From: Patiria miniata
Lineage: Eukaryota > Echinodermata > Asteroidea > Valvatida > Asterinidae
NCBI RefSeq assembly: GCF_015706575.1
Contig: NW_024037056.1
Span: 10,987,176-11,051,175 of the forward strand
Reading direction: 5' to 3'
DNA length: 64,000 nucleotides
Part shown: positions 51,093 through 62,087 of the stretch, piece after piece
Numbering within the stretch: position 1 is the stretch's first letter
How the letters are laid out: every line of letters starts with the position of its first letter
Program-made: the position numbers and the translations under genes
Notes under the pieces: model-generated
What the model was told of the DNA's origin: nothing
What the model saw: the letters and a program-made list of their open reading frames with translations, nothing else
Databases searched by the model: none

Positions 51093-54000
51093 CATGGATG
51101 GATTTTGACAAACTATACCTTGGTGGATAGCGGATGAATAGGCCAACAAGCCCACAAATTTGCAAGGCTTCAGACTTGAAACTTTGGGAGTGAGCCCCAG
51201 ACGTAGGTGCATGATGCCCCCAGTTTCGTTTTTGTGCAGTAAGTCCCATAGCAAGGGCTGTCAGCGCCAGCCGACATGGCTCTCATGAGTCGCGGTCTAA
51301 AGGTATCTTAACATGGATGGATTTTGACAAACTATACCTTGGTGGATAGCGGATGAATAGGCCAACAAGCCCCAAATTTGCAGGGCTTCAGACGTGAAAC
51401 TTTTGGAGTGAGCCCAGACGTAGGTGCATGATGCCCCCAGTTTCGTTTTTGTGCAGTAAGTCCCATAGCAAGGGCTGTCAGCGCCAGCCGACATGGCTCT
51501 CATGAGTCGCGGTCTAAAGGTATCTTAACATGGATGGATTTTGACAAACTATACCTTGGTGGATAGCGGATGAATAGGCCAACAAGCCCACAAATTTGCA
51601 AGGCTTCAGACTTGAAACTTTTGGAGTGAGCCCCAGACGTAGGTGCATGATGCCCCCAGTTTCGTTTTTGTGCAGTAAGTCCCATAGCAAGGGCTGTCAG
51701 CGCCAGCCGACATGGCTCTCATGAGTCGCGGTCTAAAGGTATCTTAACATAGATGGATTTTGACAAACTATACCTTGGTGGATAGCGGATGAATAGGCCA
51801 ACAAGCCCACAAATTTGCAAGGCTTCGGACTTGAAACTTTTGAAGTGAGCCTCAGACGTAGGTGCATGATGCCCCCAGTTTCGTTTTTGTGCAGTAAGTC
51901 CCATAGCAAGGGCTGTCAGCGCCAGGCGACATGGCTCTCATGAGTCGCGGTCTAAAGGTACCTTAACATGGATGGATTTTGACAAACTATACCTTGGTGG
52001 ATAGCGGATGAATAGGCCAACAAGCCCACAAATTTGCAAGGCTTCAGACTTACTTTTGGAGTGAGCCCCAGACGTAGGTGCATGATGCCCCCAGTTTCGT
52101 TTTTGTGCAGTAAGTCCCATAGCAAGGGCTGTCAGCGCCAGCCGACATGGCTCTCATGAATCGCGGTCTAAAGGTATCTTAACATGGATGGATTTTGACA
52201 AACTATACCTTGGTGGATAGCGGATGAATAGGCCAACAAGCCCAAAAATTTGCAGGGCTTCAGACGTGAAACTTTTGGAGTGAGCCCCAGACGTAGGTGC
52301 ATGATGCCCCAGTTTCGTTTTTGTGCAGTAAGTCCCATAGCAAGGGCTGTCAGCGCCAGCCGACATGGCTCTCATGAGTCGCGGTCTAAAGGTATCTTAA
52401 CATGGATGGATTTTGACAAACTATACCTTGGTGGATAGCGGATGAATAGGCCAACAAGCCCACAATTTGCAAGGCTTCAGACTTGAAACTTTTGGAGTGA
52501 GCCCCAGACGTAGGTGCATGATGCCCCCAGTTTCGTTTTTGTGCAGTAAGTCCCATAGCAAGGGCTGTCAGCGCCAGCCGACATGGCTCTCATGAGTCGC
52601 GGTCTAAAGGTATCTTAACATGGATGGATTTTGACAAACTATACCTTGGTGGATAGCGGATGAATAGGCCAACAAGCCCACAAATTTGCAAGGCTTCAGA
52701 CTTGAAACTTTTGGAGTGAGCCCCAGACGTAGGTGCATGATGCCCCAGTTTCGTTTTTGTGCAGTAAGTCCCATAGCAAGGGCTGTCAGCGCCACGACAT
52801 GGCTCTCATGAGTCGCGGTCTAAAGGTACCTTAACATGGATGGATTTTGACAAACTATACCTTGGTGGATAGCGGATGAATAGGCCAACAAGCCCACAAA
52901 TTTGCAAGGCTTCAGACTTGAAACTTTTGGAGTGAGCCCCAGACGTAGGTGCATGATGCCCCCAGTTTCGTTTTTGTGCAGTAAGTCCCATAGCAAGGGC
53001 TGTCAGCGCCAGCCGACATGGCTCTCATGAGTCGCGGTCTAAAGGTATCTTAACATTTATGGATTTTGACAAACTATACCTTGGTGGATAGCGGATGAAT
53101 AGGCCAACAAGCCCACAAATTTGCAGGGCTTCAGACGTGAAACTTTTGGAGTGAGCCCCAGACGTAGGTGCATGATGCCCCCAGTTTCGTTTTTGTGCAG
53201 TAAGTCCCATAGCAAGGGCTGTCAGCGCCAGCCGACATGGCTCTCATGAGTCGCGGTCTAAAGGTATCTTAACATGGATGGATTTTGACAAACTATACCT
53301 TGGTGGATAGCGGATGAATAGGCCAACAAGCCCACAAATTTGCAAGGCTTCAGACTTGAAACTGTTGGAGTGAGCCCCAGACGTAGGTGCATGATGCCCC
53401 CAGTTTCGTTTTTGTGCAGTAAGTCCCATAGCAAGGGCTGTCAGCGCCAGCGACATGGCTCTCATGAGTCGCGGTCTAAAGGTTCCTTAACATGGATGGA
53501 TTTTGACAAACTATACCTTGGTGGATAGCAGATGAATAGGCCAACAAGCCCACAAATTTGCAAGGCTTCAGACTTGAAACTTTTGGAGTGAGCCCCAGAC
53601 GTAGGTGCATGATGCCCCCAGTTTCGTTTTTGTGCAGTAAGTCCCATAGCAAGGGCTGTCAGCGCCAGCCGACATGGCTCTCATGAGTCGCGGTCTAAAG
53701 GTACCTTAACATGGATGGATTTTGACAAACTATACCTTGGTGGATAGCGGATGAATAGGCCAACAAGCCCACAAATTTGCAAGGCTTCAGACTTGAAACT
53801 TTTGGAGTGAGCCCCAGACGTAGGTGCATGATGCCCCCAGTTTCGTTTTTGTGCAGTAAGTCCCATAGCAAGGGCTGTCAGCGCGAGCCGACATGGCTCT
53901 CATGAGTCGCGGTCTAAAGGTACCTTAACATGGATGGATTTTGACAAACTATACCTTGGTGGATAGCGGATGAATAGGCCAACAAGCCCACAAATTTGCA

Positions 54001-55896
54001 AGGCTTCAGACTTGAAACTTTTGGAGTGAGCCCCAGACGTAGGTGCATGATGCCCCCAGTTTCGTTTTTTGTGCAGTAAGTCCCATAGCAAGGGCTGTCA
54101 GCGCCAGCCGACATGGCTCTCATGAGTCGCGGTCTAAAGGTACCTTAACATGGATGGATTTTGACAAACTATACCTTGGTGGATAGCGGATGAATAGGCC
54201 AACAAGCCCACAAATTTGCAAGGCTTCAGACTTGAAACTTTGGAGTGAGCCCCAGACGTAGGTGCATGATGCCCCCAGTTTCGTTTTTGTGCAGTAAGTC
54301 CCATAGCAAGGGCTGTCAGCGCCAGCCGACATGGTTCTCATGAGTCGCGGTCTAAAAGTACCTTAACATGGATGGATTTTGACAAACTATACCTTGGTGG
54401 ATAGCGGATGAATAGGCCAACAAGCCCACAAATTTGCAAGGCTTCAGACTTGAAACTTTTGGAGTGAGCCCCAGACGTAGGTGCATGATGCCCCCAGTTT
54501 CGTTTTTGTGCAGTAAGTCCCATAGCAAGGGCTGTCAGCGCCAGCCGACATGGCTCTCATGAGTCGCGGTCTAAAGGTACCTTAACATGGATGGATTTTG
54601 ACAAACTATACCTTGGTGGATAGCGGATGAATAGGCCAACAAGCCCACAAATTTGCAAGGCTTCAGACTTGAAACTTTTGGAGTGAGCCCCAGACGTAGG
54701 TGCATGATGCCCCCAGTTTCGTTTTTGTGCAGTAAGTCCCATAGCAAGGGCTGTCAGCGCGAGCCGACATGGCTCTCATGAGTCGCGGTCTAAAGGTACC
54801 TTAACATGGATGGATTTTGACAAACTATACCTTGGTGGATAGCGGATGAATAGGCCAACAAGCCCACATTTGCAAGGCTTCAGACTTGAAACTTTGGGAG
54901 TGAGCCCCAGACGTAGGTGCATGATGCCCCCAGTTTCGTTTTTGTGCAGTAAGTCCCATAGCAAGGGCTGTCAGCGCCAGCCGACATGGCTCTCATGAGT
55001 CGCGGTCTAAAGGTACCTTAACATGGATGGATTTTGACAAACTATACCTTGGTGGATAGCGGATGAATAGGCCAACAAGCCCACAAATTTGCAAGGCTTC
55101 AGACTTGAAACTTTGGGAGTGAGCCCCAGACGTAGGTGCATGATGCCCCCAGTTTCGTTTTTGTGCAGTAAGTCCCATAGCAAGGGCTGTCAGCGCCAGC
55201 CGACATGGCTCTCATGAGTCGCGGTCTAAAGGTACCTTAACATAGATGGATTTTGACAAACTATACCTTGGTGGATAGCGGATGAATAGGCCAACAACCC
55301 ACAAATTTGCAGGGCTTCAGACGTGAAACTTTTTGAGTGAGCCCCAGACGTATGTGCATGATGCCCCCAGTTTCGTTTTTGTGCAGTAAGTCCCATAGCA
55401 AGGGCTGTCAGCGCCAGCCGACATGGCTCTCATGAGTCGCGGTCTAAAGGTATCTTAACATGGATGGATTTTGACAAACTATACCTTGGTGGATAGCGGA
55501 TGAATAGGCCAACAAGCCCACAAATTTGCAGGGCTTCAGACGTGAAACTTTTGGAGTGAGCCCCAGACGTAGGTGCATGATGCCCCCAGTTTCGTTTTTG
55601 TGCAGTAAGTCCCATAGCAAGGGCTGTCAGCGCCAGCCGACATGGCTCTCATGAGTCGCGGTCTAAAGGTATCTTAACATGGATGGATTTTGACAAACTA
55701 TACCTTGGTGGATAGCGGATGAATAGGCCAACAAGCCCACAAATTTGCAAGGCTTCAGACTTGAAACTTTTGGAGTGAGCCCCAGACGTAGGTGCATGAT
55801 GCCCCCAGTTTCGTTTTTGTGCAGTAAGTCCCATAGCAAGGGCTGTCAGCGCCAGCCGACATGGCTCTCATGAGTCGCGGTCTAAAGGTACCTTAA

Positions 55897-56355
55897 CCCT
55901 AAAAGGGCCGGGGGGGGGCGGAATCCGCCCCCCCCCCTCAACATTTTCCGTGATAGCCTCTAAAAAAAAATTTTTCGCGACCCGAGCTGTTATAACTTTT
56001 TAGCCTCGAGCTTTGCGCATCTTTGATACCAAAAACATAAAAATCGGACCACGGGTTGCCGCGTAGCGAAAAATTTTCCGGCCCTACGCGCCGTGAAAAC
56101 TGAATTTTCGCATATACGTCGTGTACACAGAGCAGAATTGCCATTCGTACATATGAATAATTAATTAGCCATCATTTCAAAACCCTTTGACCTATAGTCA
56201 TGAAATTTCTTGGGTATGTCAAGGAAGAGTTGCTCTATGCATGTATCGAGTTTCAACATTTTTCGTCACTCGATGGCCGAGATCTTAGGGGGGGGGCCGA
56301 ATCCGCCCCCCCCCCCCGGCTGAGAGATGGTCAAAATAACCCGGCCCCTTTAGGG
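55897..56355. mobile_element. piggyBac-like MITE copy 2 (459 bp)
   Basis: Flanked on both sides by TTAA (55893..55896 and 56356..56359), replacing the single TTAA of the host unit. The terminal inverted repeats are CCCTAAAAGGGCCGGG at the left and, read on the minus strand, CCCTAAAGGGGCCGGG at the right: 15 of 16 positions agree. Directly inside each end lies a G-run/C-run palindrome centred on GGAATCC or CGAATCC. There is no open reading frame worth noting. A TTAA duplication with ends starting CCC is the hallmark of the piggyBac superfamily; Kolobok elements also duplicate TTAA and are the alternative. The element is non-autonomous, so it would need a transposase from elsewhere. Confidence 0.85.
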
Positions 56356-57454
56356 TTAACATGGATGGATTTTGACAAACTATACCTTGGTGGATAGCGG
56401 ATGAATAGGCCAACAAGCCCACACATTTGCAAGGCTTCAGACTTGAAACTTTTGGAGTGAGCCCCAGACGTAGGTGCATGATGCCCCCAGTTTCGTTTTT
56501 GTGCAGTAAGTCCCATAGCAAGGGCTGTCAGCGCCAGGCGACATGGCTCTCATGAGTCGCGGTCTAAAGGTACCTTAACATGGATGGATTTTGACAAACT
56601 ATACCTTGGTGGATAGCGGATGAATAGGCCAACAAGCCCACAAATTTGCAAGGCTTCAGACTTGAAACTTTGGGAGTGAGCCCCAGACGTAGGTGCATGA
56701 TGCCCCCAGTTTCGTTTTTGTGCAGTAAGTCCCATAGCAAGGGCTGTCAGCGCCAGCCGACATGGCTCTCATGAGTCGCGGTCTAAAGGTACCTTAACAT
56801 AGATGGATTTTGACAAACTATACCTTGGTGGATAGCGGATGAATAGGCCAACAAGCCCACAAATTTGCAGGGCTTCAGACGTGAAACTTTTTGAGTGAGC
56901 CCCAGACGTATGTGCATGATGCCCCCAGTTTCGTTTTTGTGCAGTAAGTCCCATAGCAAGGGCTGTCAGCGCCAGCCGACATGGCTCTCATGAGTCGCGG
57001 TCTAAAGGTATCTTAACATGGATGGATTTTGACAAACTATACCTTGGTGGATAGCGGATGAATAGGCCAACAAGCCCACAAATTTGCAGGGCTTCAGACG
57101 TGAAACTTTTGGAGTGAGCCCCAGACGTAGGTGCATGATGCCCCCAGTTTCGTTTTTGTGCAGTAAGTCCCATAGCAAGGGCTGTCAGCGCCAGCCGACA
57201 TGGCTCTCATGAGTCGCGGTCTAAAGGTATCTTAACATGGATGGATTTTGACAAACTATACCTTGGTGGATAGCGGATGAATAGGCCAACAAGCCCACAA
57301 ATTTGCAAGGCTTCAGACTTGAAACTTTTGGAGTGAGCCCCAGACGTAGGTGCATGATGCCCCCAGTTTCGTTTTTGTGCAGTAAGTCCCATAGCAAGGG
57401 CTGTCAGCGCCAGCCGACATGGCTCTCATGAGTCGCGGTCTAAAGGTACCTTAA

Positions 57455-57915
57455 CCCTAAAAGGGCCGGGGGGGGGCGGAATCCGCCCCCCCCCCTCAAC
57501 ATTTTCCGTGATAGCCTCTAAAAAAAAATTTTTCGCGACCCGAGCTGTTATAACTTTTTAGCCTCGAGCTTTGCGCATCTTTTGATACCAAAAACATAAA
57601 AATCGGACCACGGGTTGCCGCGTAGCGAAAAATTTTCCGGCCCTACGCGCCGTGAAAACTGAATTTTCGCATATACGTCGTGTACACAGAGCAGAATTGC
57701 CATTCGTACATATGAATAATTAATTAGCCATCATTTCAAAACCCTTTGACCTATAGTCATGAAATTTCTTGGGTATGTCAAGGAAGAGTTGCTCTATGCA
57801 TGTATCGAGTTTCAAAATTTTTCGTCACTCGATGGCCGAGATCTTAGGGGGGGGGCCGAATCCGCCCCCCCCCCCCCGGCTGAGAGATGGTCAAAATAAC
57901 CCGGCCCCTTTAGGG
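57455..57915. mobile_element. piggyBac-like MITE copy 3 (461 bp)
   Basis: TTAA at 57451..57454 and 57916..57919, with the same terminal inverted repeats as copy 2. Differences from copy 2 are few: one extra T in CATCTTTTGATACC, CAAAATTTTT versus CAACATTTTT near 57815, and different lengths of the G and C runs. The following satellite unit shares CACACATTTG and CCAGGCGAC with the unit after copy 2. Copies 2 and 3 therefore look like products of segmental duplication rather than independent insertions. Confidence 0.85.
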
Positions 57916-59671
57916 TTAACATGGATGGATTTTGACAAACTATACCTTGGTGGATAGCGGATGAATAGGCCAACAAGCCCACACATTTGCAAGGCTTCAG
58001 ACTTGAAACTTTTGGAGTGAGCCCCAGACGTAGGTGCATGATGCCCCCAGTTTCGTTTTTGTGCAGTAAGTCCCATAGCAAGGGCTGTCAGCGCCAGGCG
58101 ACATGGCTCTCATGAGTCGCGGTCTAAAGGTACCTTAACATGGATGGATTTTGACAAACTATACCTTGGTGGATAGCGGATGAATAGGCCAACAAGCCCA
58201 CAAATTTGCAAGGCTTCAGACTTGAAACTTTTGGAGTGAGCCCCAGACGTAGGTGCATGATGCCCCCAGTTTCGTTTTTGTGCAGTAAGTCCCATAGCAA
58301 GGGCTGTCAGCGCGAGCCGACATGGCTCTCATGAGTCGCGGTCTAAAGGTACCTTAACATGGATGGATTTTGACAAACTATACCTTGGTGGATAGCAGAT
58401 GAATAGGCCAACAAGCCCACAAATTTGCACGGCTTCAGACTTGAAACTTTGGGAGTGAGCCCCAGACGTAGGTGCATGATGCCCCCAGTTTCGTTTTTGT
58501 GCAGTAAGTCCCATAGCAAGGGCTGTCAGCGCCAGCCGACATGGCTCTCATGAGTCGCGGTCTAAAGGTACCTTAACATGGATGGATTTTGACAAACTAT
58601 ACCTTGGTGGATAGCAGATGAATAGGCCAACAAGCCCACAAATTTGCAAGGCTTCAGACTTGAAACTTTGGGAGTGAGCCCCAGACGTAGGTGCATGATG
58701 CCCCCAGTTTCGTTTTTGTGCAGTAAGTCCCATAGCAAGGGCTGTCAGCGCCAGCCGACATGGCTCTCATGAGTCGCGGTCTAAAGGTACCTTAACATGG
58801 ATGGATTTTGACAAACTATACCTTGGTGGATAGCGGATGAATAGGCCAACAAGCCCACACATTTGCAAGGCTTCAGACTTGAAACTTTTGGAGTGAGCCC
58901 CAGACGTAGGTGCATGATGCCCCCAGTTTCGTTTTTGTGCAGTAAGTCCCATAGCAAGGGCTGTCAGCGCCAGCCGACATGGCTCTCATGAGTCGCGGTC
59001 TAAAGGTACCTTAACATGGATGGATTTTGACAAACTATACCTTGGTGGATAGCGGATGAATAGGCCAACAAGCCCACAAATTTGCAGGGCTTCAGACGTG
59101 AAACTTTTGGAGTGAGCCCCAGACGTATGTGCATGATGCCCCCAGTTTCGTTTTTGTGCAGTAAGTCCCATAGCAAGGGCTGTCAGCGCCAGCCGACATG
59201 GCTCTCATGAGTCGCGGTCTAAAGGTATCTTAACATGGATGGATTTTGACAAACTATACCTTGGTGGATAGCGGATGAATAGGCCAACAAGCCCACAAAT
59301 TTGCAGGGCTTCAGACGTGAAACTTTTGGAGTGAGCCCCAGACGTAGGTGCATGATGCCCCCAGTTTCGTTTTTGTGCAGTAAGTCCCATAGCAAGGGCT
59401 GTCAGCGCCAGCCGACATGGCTCTCATGAGTCGCGGTCTAAAGGTATCTTAACATGGATGGATTTTGACAAACTATACCTTGGTGGATAGCGGATGAATA
59501 TGCCAACAAGCCCACAAATTTGCAAGGCTTCAGACTTGAAACTTTTGGAGTGAGCCCCAGACGTAGGTGCATGATGCCCCCAGTTTCGTTTTTGTGCAGT
59601 AAGTCCCATAGCAAGGGCTGTCAGCGCCAGCCGACATGGCTCTCATGAGTCGCGGTCTAAAGGTACCTTAA

Positions 59672-60129
59672 CCCTAAAAGGGCCGGGGGGGCGGAATCCG
59701 CCCCCCCCCCCCTCAACATTTTCCGTGATAGCCTCTAAAAAAATTTTTTCGCGACCCGAGCTGTTATAACTTTTTAGCCTCGAGCTTTGCGCATCTTTTG
59801 ATACCAAAAACATAAAAATCGGACCACGGGTTGCCGCGTAGCGAAAAATTTTCCGGCGCTACGCGCCGTGAAAACTGAATTTTCGCATATACGTCGTGTA
59901 CACAGAGCAGAATTGCCATTCGTACATATGAATAATTAATTAGCCATCATTTCAAAACCCTTTGACCTATAGTCATGAAATTTCTTGGGTATGTCAAGGA
60001 AGAGTTGCTCTATGCATGTATCGAGTTTCAAATTTTTCGTCACTCGATGGCCGAGATCTTAGGGGGGGGGGGCCGAATCCGCCCCCCCCCCGGCTGAGAG
60101 ATGGTCAAAATAACCCGGCCCCTTTAGGG
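59672..60129. mobile_element. piggyBac-like MITE copy 4 (458 bp)
   Basis: TTAA at 59668..59671 and 60130..60133, with ends as in copies 2 and 3. It differs by CCGGCGCTACGCGCC instead of CCGGCCCTACGCGCC, which completes an 8-bp internal stem (GCGTAGCG at 59836..59843 with CGCTACGC at 59857..59864), by a shorter A run, and by G/C run lengths. It is preceded by the same A-B-C trio of satellite variants and followed by a unit with CCAGGCGAC. The blended copy 1 also reads GGCGCT at this position, so that form may be ancestral. Confidence 0.85.
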
Positions 60130-60830
60130 TTAACATGGATGGATTTTGACAAACTATACCTTGGTGGATAGCGGATGAATAGGCCAACAAGCCCACAAAT
60201 TTGCAAGGCTTCAGACTTGAAACTTTGGGAGTGAGCCCCAGACGTATGTGCATGATGCCCCCAGTTTCGTTTTTGTGCAGTAAGTCCCATAGCAAGGGCT
60301 GTCAGCGCCAGGCGACATGGCTCTCATGAGTCGCGGTCTAAAGGTACCTTAACATGGATGGATTTTGACAAACTATACCTTGGTGGATAGCGGATGAATA
60401 GGCCAACAAGCCCACAAATTTGCAAGGCTTCAGACTTGAAACTTTTGGAGTGAGCCCCAGACGTAGGTGCATGATGCCCCCAGTTTCGTTTTTGTGCAGT
60501 AAGTCCCATAGCAAGGGCTGTCAGCGCGAGCCGACATGGCTCTCATGAGTCGCGGTCTAAAGGTACCTTAACATGGATGGATTTTGACAAACTATACCTT
60601 GGTGGATAGCGGATGAATAGGCCAACAAGCCCACAAATTTGCAAGGCTTCAGACTTGAAACTTTGGGAGTGAGCCCCAGACGTAGGTGCATGATGCCCCC
60701 AGTTTCGTTTTTGTGCAGTAAGTCCCATAGCAAGGGCTGTCAGCGCCAGCCGACATGGCTCTCATGAGTCGCGGTCTAAAAGTATCTTAACATGGATGGA
60801 TTTTGACAAACTATACCTTGGTGGATAGCG

Positions 60831-61487
60831 TGAAGCCCATCGCCATTTTGAAAAACGATGCCTACACGTTATGGTAAAATAGAGCGCTTTAAAGGGCCCC
60901 AATTTCATCAAAATTGAACGGAACGATAAGTTCACAGTCCTGTGCACGGCTTCCACCCATATTTTTTAAAAACCCTCAAGTTCATGGCCCACAGAATGCT
61001 CAAATACTGAAGATTTTGAGGGCATGCAAATCGTGATTTGGCCGGCGTAGGCAATTTCGGACCGATTTACTGGTCTGCAACCTTACTCTTAGTCTATGTA
61101 ATAGACGCTCGTCGAAGACACGGCTCGCTCCGTAGAATGGGTGTTACTCAGACTAGTGAATGACTTGATCAAGTCTAAATCAGCCTCGCACGGCGCCCCC
61201 GTGTGGTACGAAACCCATTTTCCTTCGGATCTTTCTGCTGATGCATGCAGCGTACGCGTTCGATCGACCTGTGGCGTTTGAGAAATAACATCGACCATGG
61301 AGGTCGTGCATTGATTTAGCGTTCTACTTCTAGCTTCTGCCTTACTTAGAATCAAGGACAAGGTGAGAAATCTGTCAATTTTAGGCATTTTGAGCTATAT
61401 CTATTTAATTTAATTTGTAGCCACAGTGACATTGCCTGTTATTCTAAGAAGTTTAATTGTTTGGTTCATGGTTGTCTAGCTCTTAAA
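60831..61487. other. Non-satellite sequence at the array edge, no recognised feature
   Basis: Satellite stops inside the phrase GGTGGATAGCG and is followed without transition by unrelated sequence (TGAAGCCCATCGCC). No target duplication or terminal repeat is visible at the junction. A short inverted pair, CCCTCAA near 60973 and TTGAGGG near 61016, could form a weak hairpin. Base composition looks ordinary. Apart from one unconvincing minus-strand open frame (61089..61388) nothing is recognised. It may be chromosomal sequence or part of a larger repeat that cannot be identified here. Confidence 0.7.
61089..61388 (-). CDS. Possible 99-residue open frame, function unknown
   Basis: An open frame of 99 codons begins at ATG (61388..61386) with an A three bases before it, as in favourable animal start contexts, and ends at TAA (61089..61091). 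The predicted product starts MPKIDRFLTLSLILSKAEAR and is fairly rich in Ser, Thr and Arg; a short hydrophobic stretch lies near residues 7-14, but it is too short and polar for a confident signal peptide. No domain or catalytic motif is recognised. A GTAAGG that could serve as a splice donor lies inside the frame near 61342, so it might be part of a spliced exon. Equally, a frame of this length can occur by chance in 3 kb of non-coding DNA. It sits between the satellite edge and a transposon-rich stretch, with no visible promoter or polyadenylation context. Treat as unproven. Confidence 0.12.
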   Translation of the reverse strand: MPKIDRFLTLSLILSKAEARSRTLNQCTTSMVDVISQTPQVDRTRTLHASAERSEGKWVSYHTGAPCEADLDLIKSFTSLSNTHSTERAVSSTSVYYID

Positions 61488-61496
61488 CATTTAAAA

Positions 61497-62071
61497 GGGC
61501 AGTGGATATTTTGCCGGAGACGGCAATCTTTAGTAAACGTTAGTTTGCCGGATATGCACTGAACATGTGCAGTTACTGTTTTTTTGTACTTAAACATTTT
61601 CCGGTGACAAATTTTAGTCTGGCTCCATGCCGATATTATCGTTGTAACCTCGTATTCACAAGATGGGATTCAGACTATTTTATAATTTCGGACTTTATTT
61701 CCCTTTTAAAAAAAATCCTCCAGAGCCACAAATCTGAAAAAGAAAATGTAATACTCTGCAATAAACTGTTAAAATAAGACATGTTAAAATAATAAAAGAA
61801 GAATATTCTTATTTATTTGGGGATGGGAAAAAAAAACTTTAAAAAGTGGCAGGGGTCGGGATCGAACCCGAGTCATCCCGCTCACTAGAGCTTTTGCTTA
61901 ACCACTACACCAAACGTGCTTCACAACTTTTTGGTGGGAATTTAATACATCTTATACATAATTCAGCCCTATCTTAAAGAGTACAGCGCCCTCTGTTGAT
62001 ATGGATTGCCGCCAGCAAACCTTTAGTAAACGTTAGTTTGCCGTCATTACCTCCGGCAAAATATCCACTAT
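61497..62071. mobile_element. MITE-like element with 19-bp inverted repeats (575 bp)
   Basis: AGTGGATATTTTGCCGGAG at 61501..61519 is matched exactly in reverse complement at 62051..62069. CATTTAAAA flanks the element on both sides (61488..61496 and 62072..62080) and looks like a 9-bp target duplication. The bases between duplication and repeat differ slightly (GGGC at the left, AT at the right), so the exact ends are uncertain by about 2 bp. A 23-bp segment is present in the same direction near both ends (61528..61550 and 62021..62043), each within a CGGCAA...TTTGCCG hairpin context. No transposase is encoded. A 9-bp duplication fits Mutator-like elements; an 8-bp variant would suggest hAT or P. 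Superfamily unassigned. Confidence 0.7.
61846..61919 (-). ncRNA. Degenerate tRNA-like sequence (SINE head or tRNA pseudogene)
   Basis: The minus strand carries a good RNA polymerase III A box, TGGTGTAGTGG (61912..61902), and B box, GGTTCGATCCC (61868..61858), at tRNA spacing, followed at once by TTTTT (61845..61841), a polymerase III stop. The T stem can pair (TCGGG/CCCGA) but with a 6-base loop; the D stem has 3 of 4 pairs, the anticodon stem does not pair in the usual register, and the acceptor has about 4 of 7 pairs. It therefore cannot be a working tRNA. The order of motifs resembles the tRNA-derived heads of invertebrate SINEs. It sits inside the MITE-like element 61497..62071. Confidence 0.6.
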
Positions 62072-62087
62072 CATTTAAAAAACTCAC

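Larger units (their letters stand above)
1..60830. repeat. 219-bp satellite tandem array (whole extent in window)
   Basis: Head-to-tail copies of one unit, all in the same orientation, with a constant 219-bp spacing of landmarks such as CATGAGTCGCGGTCTAAAGG and GGCCAACAAGCCCACAAATT. Subtracting the N gap and four inserted elements leaves about 267 unit equivalents. Each consensus unit has a 10-bp palindrome AAGGTACCTT overlapping its only TTAA, and an 8-bp palindrome CTCATGAG about 14 bases before it. No recognised protein, RNA gene or CENP-B box is seen in the unit. The period is 3 x 73, so reading frames stay in register between units, but every unit has a stop in each frame. The array continues beyond the left edge. 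A satellite role (centromeric, pericentromeric, subtelomeric or interstitial) cannot be decided from sequence alone. Confidence 0.98.
49756..60830. repeat. Satellite region with higher-order structure and MITE insertions
   Basis: Variant units recur in a fixed order rather than at random. A trio precedes each inserted element: unit A (GCAGGGC, usually GACGTG, and TATGTGC), unit B (GGTATC, GCAGGGC, usually GACGTG) and unit C (GGTATC with otherwise consensus sequence). The unit just after the elements at 55897, 57455 and 59672 carries CCAGGCGAC, and after the first two also CACACATTTG. Element-to-element intervals are whole multiples of 219: 5 units between 56356 and 57451, and 8 units between 57916 and 59668. 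This is the signature of amplification of multi-unit blocks by unequal exchange. Confidence 0.9.

Noticed and set aside
218..60509. A 61-residue minus-strand open frame (about 260 copies), and 62-residue plus-strand frames in some units
   Set aside because: They exist only because the unit is repeated and its length is divisible by three. Each is closed by a stop once per unit, small indels break or fuse them freely, and no domain, start context or sign of selection for the protein is visible. Longer frames of 100-145 residues are produced by one-base indels in noisy units.
1..60830. CRISPR array
   Set aside because: The repeat is 219 bp with no unique spacers; the sequence is a eukaryotic-type satellite and no cas-like genes are present.
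1..60830. CENP-B box in the satellite unit
   Set aside because: The only TTCG context in the unit (GTTTCGTTTTTGTGC) lacks the downstream CGGG required by the CENP-B core pattern, so a centromeric role cannot be argued from this motif.
61846..61919. Functional tRNA gene
   Set aside because: A and B boxes are good, but the acceptor, D and anticodon stems have several mismatches and the T loop is one base short, so it is called tRNA-like or SINE-derived only.
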